Source: JANXQZ01 sp038225555 (lineage in GTDB: Bacteria; Acidobacteriota; Terriglobia; Bryobacterales; Bryobacteraceae). Taken from it: 64,000 nucleotides of DNA. Shown here one piece after another: positions 60,788 to 64,000 of this stretch. The translations under genes and the position numbers were made by a program. The stretch lies in assembly GCA_038225555.1 (NCBI GenBank), contig JBBRRB010000012.1:69772-133771 (forward strand), given 5' to 3'. The first letter of the stretch is position 1. Each line of letters begins with the position of its first letter. The notes below the pieces were generated by a model, which was not told where the DNA came from, ran no database searches, and was given only the letters and a program-made list of their open reading frames with translations.

Positions 60788-61075
60788 TTAGGAGGGCTTG
60801 GCGCTCTTCTCCGTCGATTTCGCAGCGTGCCCCTTGAACGTCCGGGTGGGTGAAAACTCGCCCAGCTTGTGCCCAACCATGTTCTCCGTAATGTATACCG
60901 GAATGAACTTTCTGCCGTTATGAACGCCTACCGTGTGCCCGATGAATTCCGGCAAAATCGTCGAGCGGCGGGACCAGGTCCGCACCACTTTCTTCTCGCT
61001 CTTTTCGTTCATCGCGGCAACCTTGATTCGAATGTGGTCGTCGGTGAACGGGCCTTTTTTTAAGGATCGACTCAT
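60788..61075 (-). CDS. rpsS: 30S ribosomal protein S19
   Basis: 95 residues: SRSLKKGPFTDDHI start, then TWSRRSTILPEFIGHTVGVHNG and HKLGEFSPTRTFKGH. Confidence 0.98.
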   Translation of the reverse strand: MSRSLKKGPFTDDHIRIKVAAMNEKSEKKVVRTWSRRSTILPEFIGHTVGVHNGRKFIPVYITENMVGHKLGEFSPTRTFKGHAAKSTEKSAKPS

Positions 61076-61087
61076 GCGCTAAATCCC

Positions 61088-61918
61088 CTACCGCTTCTTC
61101 GATTTTCGCGTCACGATCCACTTGTCGGTACGCTTGTTGTTGCGTGTCTTAAAGCCGCGCGTCGGCTGGCCCCAGGGTGTAACCGGGTGCCGTCCGCCGG
61201 AGGTTTTGCCTTCGCCGCCGCCATGCGGGTGATCCACCGGATTCATCGATACGCCGCGGTTGTGAGGCTTCTTGCCCAGCCAGCGCGTCTTGCCCGCCTT
61301 GCCGTGCGAAGCGTTCTCATGCTCGACGTTGCCCACCTGTCCGATCGTGGCCAGGCACTCCAGCGGCACCTTGCGGATCTCGCCCGAAGGCAGCTTCAAA
61401 AGGGCAATGCCGCCTTCTTTCGAAACCAACTGAGCCTGCGCGCCTGCCGAACGGGCCATCTGCGCGCCTTTGCCGGGGCGAAGTTCAATATTGTGAACAA
61501 TGGTGCCGGCCGGGATATTCTTCATCGGCAGACAGTTGCCAACCAGGATGTCGGCAGTCGGTCCGGATGAGACCATCCGGCCCACCTCCAGGCCCACCGG
61601 AGCAATGATATAGCGCTTCTCGCCATCCACGTAGTTCAGCAGTGCGATGCGGGCCGAACGGTTCGGATCGTATTCGATCGACGCCACCTTCGCCACCACG
61701 CCCGTTTTATCGCGCTTGAAATCCACGATGCGGTAGCTCTGCTTTGCGCCGCCGCCGATGAACCGGGAGGAAATCTGCCCAAGGTTGTTTCTGCCGCCAG
61801 AGCGCTTCTTGCCGACCGTCAGAGATTTCTCCGGCTCGGTCTTGCTCAAATCGGCTCGGGATACCGTCGTCGTGAAACGAAGCGAAGGCGTTACCGGCCT
61901 GTATTTCTTCATCGCCAT
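61088..61918 (-). CDS. rplB: 50S ribosomal protein L2
   Basis: 276 residues. SGGRNNLGQISSRFIGGG and NPVDHPHGGGEGKTSGG, whose His is near the peptidyl-transferase centre, are both present. Confidence 0.98.
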   Translation of the reverse strand: MAMKKYRPVTPSLRFTTTVSRADLSKTEPEKSLTVGKKRSGGRNNLGQISSRFIGGGAKQSYRIVDFKRDKTGVVAKVASIEYDPNRSARIALLNYVDGEKRYIIAPVGLEVGRMVSSGPTADILVGNCLPMKNIPAGTIVHNIELRPGKGAQMARSAGAQAQLVSKEGGIALLKLPSGEIRKVPLECLATIGQVGNVEHENASHGKAGKTRWLGKKPHNRGVSMNPVDHPHGGGEGKTSGGRHPVTPWGQPTRGFKTRNNKRTDKWIVTRKSKKR

Positions 61919-61925
61919 GATCTAT

Positions 61926-62213
61926 CTATATCTCCGCGTACTCAGGCACTTTTTGGCCTGGCTTCAGCCGCACGTAGGCCTTCTTCCAACTCGAGCGATA
62001 TCCGGAGAAACGCCCCCGCCGCCGCAGCTTGCCCTCGAAAATCGCCGTGCGAACCGTGTCGACCTTGACCTTGAAGAGAGTTTCGACCGCCTGCTTCACC
62101 TGGACCTTGTTGGCTTCGGTGGCAACTTCGAAACAGAGGGTGCGTTCCTCGTCTTTCTTGATGACGCCCTTTTCGGTCACGATGGGCCGCTTGATAATGT
62201 CGTAAATGGTCAT
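61926..62213 (-). CDS. rplW: 50S ribosomal protein L23
   Basis: 95 residues: TIYDIIKRPIVTEKGV start, FKVKVDTVRTAIFEGKLRR; forms the docking site for trigger factor and SRP at the exit tunnel. Overlaps rplD by 4 bases. Confidence 0.97.
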   Translation of the reverse strand: MTIYDIIKRPIVTEKGVIKKDEERTLCFEVATEANKVQVKQAVETLFKVKVDTVRTAIFEGKLRRRGRFSGYRSSWKKAYVRLKPGQKVPEYAEI

Positions 62214-62836
62214 TTCGCGAGCGCCTCCGAGAGTTTGCGCGCAGCCGCCTCGGACAGAACTACGTGCGAGTGAGCCAACAGATTGTATACCGTTACCGCT
62301 CTGGTCGGGACCAGCGTGACGCCGGGCAAATTGCGCGCGCCCAGCAGAAGATTCTTGTTCTCTTCGTTATCTACGAGCAGCACAGTCTTCGCGGTCTCCA
62401 AACGACCGAGCGCGGCGGCCATCGTCTTTGTTTTGTGATCCGGTAGAGTAAACCCGTTCACCACTCTTAGTTCGCCGTCGCGCAGCTTGCCCGACAACGC
62501 GGATCGCAACGCGCCTAGCTGCATTTTGCGGGGCAGATGATAGCTGTAGTCGCGCGGCTGCGGTCCATGGGTCGTTCCGCCATGCCGCCACAAAGGCGAA
62601 CGGATGGAACCCATGCGCGCCCGCCCTGTGCCCTTCTGCTTCCAGAGCTTCTTGCCCGACCCGGAAACTTCATGCCGGGTCTTCGTCGATGCCGTTCCCC
62701 TGCGCAGTCCCGCTTGATGATGCCGAACCGATTCGTAGATCAGATCGTTATTGACGGGCGCGCCAAAGACGTCGTCGGCCAAATCGAGCGTGCCGACCAC
62801 CGCGTTATTCAAATCGAGTACATTCACCGTCGGCAT
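62210..62836 (-). CDS. rplD: 50S ribosomal protein L4
   Basis: 208 residues. The extended loop KQKGTGRARMGSIRSPLWRH and PRKMQLGALRSALSGKL are typical. In many bacteria L4 represses the S10 operon; whether it does so here cannot be seen because the leader is outside the window. Confidence 0.97.
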   Translation of the reverse strand: MPTVNVLDLNNAVVGTLDLADDVFGAPVNNDLIYESVRHHQAGLRRGTASTKTRHEVSGSGKKLWKQKGTGRARMGSIRSPLWRHGGTTHGPQPRDYSYHLPRKMQLGALRSALSGKLRDGELRVVNGFTLPDHKTKTMAAALGRLETAKTVLLVDNEENKNLLLGARNLPGVTLVPTRAVTVYNLLAHSHVVLSEAAARKLSEALAK

Positions 62837-62838
62837 AA

Positions 62839-63471
62839 CTATTTTTTCGACCTTCGAACCAGCACGTATCCGCCGTTGGGGCCCGGAACCGCGCCTTTCA
62901 CCAGAATCACGTTGTCCTCAATATCCACCTGCACGATTTCCAAATTGCGGATGGTCACTTGCTGATCGCCCATGTGTCCCGCCATGCGCATGCCCGGAAA
63001 CACGCGCGACGGGAAGCTGGATGCGCCGATCGATCCCGGCGCGCGATGGAACATGGATCCATGCGATTCCGGACCGCCCTTAAAATTGTGCCGCTTCATA
63101 ATGCCGGCAAATCCCCGGCCTTTGCTGACGCCGATGACGTCTACCTTTTCGGCGGCCTTGAACTGGTCCACCAGAACGCGATCGCCTGTCTTCAGGTCGT
63201 CGTCGCCCGGTTGGAGCCGCAATTCACGGAGGAATCTCACGCCGTCGGCATTCGCCTTCTTCAGATGTCCGGTCTCGGGCTTGTTGATGCGGGACGCCTT
63301 GACAAACTCCTGCAAACCAAGCTGGATCGCATTATACCCGTCTGTGGTGGGTGTCTTGCGCTGCACAACCACGCACGGCCCGGCCCTCAACACCGTCACC
63401 GGAACCACTTGACCGTCGGCGCGGAACACCTGCGTCATCCCGATCTTCTTGCCTAAAATTCCTGGGCTCAT
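62839..63471 (-). CDS. rplC: 50S ribosomal protein L3
   Basis: 210 residues: GKKIGMTQVFRADG start and GFAGIMKRHNFKGGPESHGS, the long loop reaching the catalytic centre. Confidence 0.98.
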   Translation of the reverse strand: MSPGILGKKIGMTQVFRADGQVVPVTVLRAGPCVVVQRKTPTTDGYNAIQLGLQEFVKASRINKPETGHLKKANADGVRFLRELRLQPGDDDLKTGDRVLVDQFKAAEKVDVIGVSKGRGFAGIMKRHNFKGGPESHGSMFHRAPGSIGASSFPSRVFPGMRMAGHMGDQQVTIRNLEIVQVDIEDNVILVKGAVPGPNGGYVLVRRSKK

Positions 63472-63502
63472 AAGTGCACTTTCCTAAGGCTGCGCCTCGG
63501 AA

Positions 63503-63829
63503 CTACTTCCCCTTCCCAAACGCCTTGATCTCCACATCCACTCCGGCCGGCAAATCGCGCTTCATCAGCGCGTCCACCGTATCTTGGGTGGGCTCGAGGA
63601 TGTCGAGCAGCCGCTTATGCGTGCGCATTTCGAACTGCTCCCGCGATTTCTTATCCACGTGCGGCGACCGCAGAACCGTAAATTTGTTCTTCAAGGTCGG
63701 CAGCGGGATCGGTCCCGCCACTTGCGCCCCGGTGCGCTTGGCCGTGTCGACGATCTCAGTAGTCGACTGGTCCAGGATGCGATGATCGTACGCCTTGAGG
63801 CGGATTCGGATGCGTTCTCTCAGACTCAT
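63503..63829 (-). CDS. rpsJ: 30S ribosomal protein S10
   Basis: 108 residues, IRIRLKAYDHRILDQSTTEI start and the usual VEIKAFGKGK end. It is 2 bases downstream of tuf, the normal end of the str operon. Confidence 0.98.
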   Translation of the reverse strand: MSLRERIRIRLKAYDHRILDQSTTEIVDTAKRTGAQVAGPIPLPTLKNKFTVLRSPHVDKKSREQFEMRTHKRLLDILEPTQDTVDALMKRDLPAGVDVEIKAFGKGK

Positions 63830-63831
63830 GA

Positions 63832-64000
63832 TTACGCCAAAATTTCCGAAACCGTGCCGGCGCCCACGGTGCGTCCGCCCTCGCGAATCGCGAACCGCAA
63901 GCCTTTCTCCATCGCTACCGGCGTGATCAGCTCCACTTCCATCTGCACGTTGTCGCCAGGCATCACCATTTCCATGCCTTCCGGCAACTGCGCCACTCCG
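63832..64000 (-). CDS. tuf: Elongation factor Tu (C-terminal end only)
   Basis: The window ends inside the gene. The visible end reads LPEGMEMVMPGDNVQMEVELI in domain III, then LRFAIREGGRTVGAGTVSEILA and TAA at 63832-63834. This is the canonical EF-Tu C-terminus and precedes rpsJ as in the str/S10 cluster. Confidence 0.97.
   Translation of the reverse strand, partial: GVAQLPEGMEMVMPGDNVQMEVELITPVAMEKGLRFAIREGGRTVGAGTVSEILA

Overview
The window looks like a chromosome segment from an Acidobacteriota member, most likely near Bryobacterales/'Solibacter'. The call rests on an ADOP-type FtsX/MacB permease, a UdgX plus radical-SAM repair pair, many secreted proteins with VIT/VWA, BNR-propeller or long TPR architecture, and short GC-rich hairpin repeats ending in CCCCAC(A). 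The DNA is GC-rich with tightly packed genes, many overlapping by 4 bases. I saw no tRNA, rRNA, CRISPR array, insertion sequence or prophage.

Layout. 1-4.5 kb (minus): a UdgX-type uracil-DNA glycosylase cut by the left edge, its radical-SAM partner, and an AI-2E-type permease with an extra C-terminal domain. 4.6-12.4 kb (minus): a small His/Ala/Lys repeat protein, a giant 1144-residue flagellin, csrA, fliW, a DnaC-like ATPase and a multi-PAS histidine kinase broken by one frameshift. The flagellin leader carries two GGA hairpins that look like CsrA sites, so flagellin-CsrA-FliW reads as a compact homeostatic switch. 12.7-14.8 kb: a YcaQ-like DNA glycosylase, an SRPBCC protein and a MaoC hydratase. 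14.9-21.0 kb (plus): aroC-def-fmt-argJ-hypothetical-GH20 hexosaminidase, nearly all overlapping. 21.0-31.1 kb: an exported Gfo/Idh/MocA oxidoreductase, Uma2 protein, Spy-like protein, VOC protein, ADOP permease, large BNR-propeller protein (frameshifted near its C-terminus), a hypothetical protein and a serine hydrolase. 31.3-33.5 kb (plus): a POTRA-only protein overlapping an agmatinase-family gene.

33.4-46.6 kb (minus) is the least familiar part: five overlapping genes encoding a beta-propeller protein, a VIT-VWA protein, a 2235-residue TPR protein, a DUF3352-like exported protein and a minimal penicillin-binding transpeptidase. The chain suggests one envelope assembly or surveillance machine. 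It is the best candidate for an undescribed system here. An inverted pair of hairpin repeats lies inside the N-terminal codons of the TPR gene.

46.7-47.9 kb (plus): rpmI-rplT-(ZapB-like)-zapA without infC or pheST, ending at a bidirectional terminator. 48.0-64.0 kb (minus): a complete, canonically ordered S10-spc-alpha ribosomal cluster from the end of tuf to rplQ, with secY, adk, map, infA, rpmJ and rpoA. Ribosomal protein S3 carries an unusually long disordered tail.
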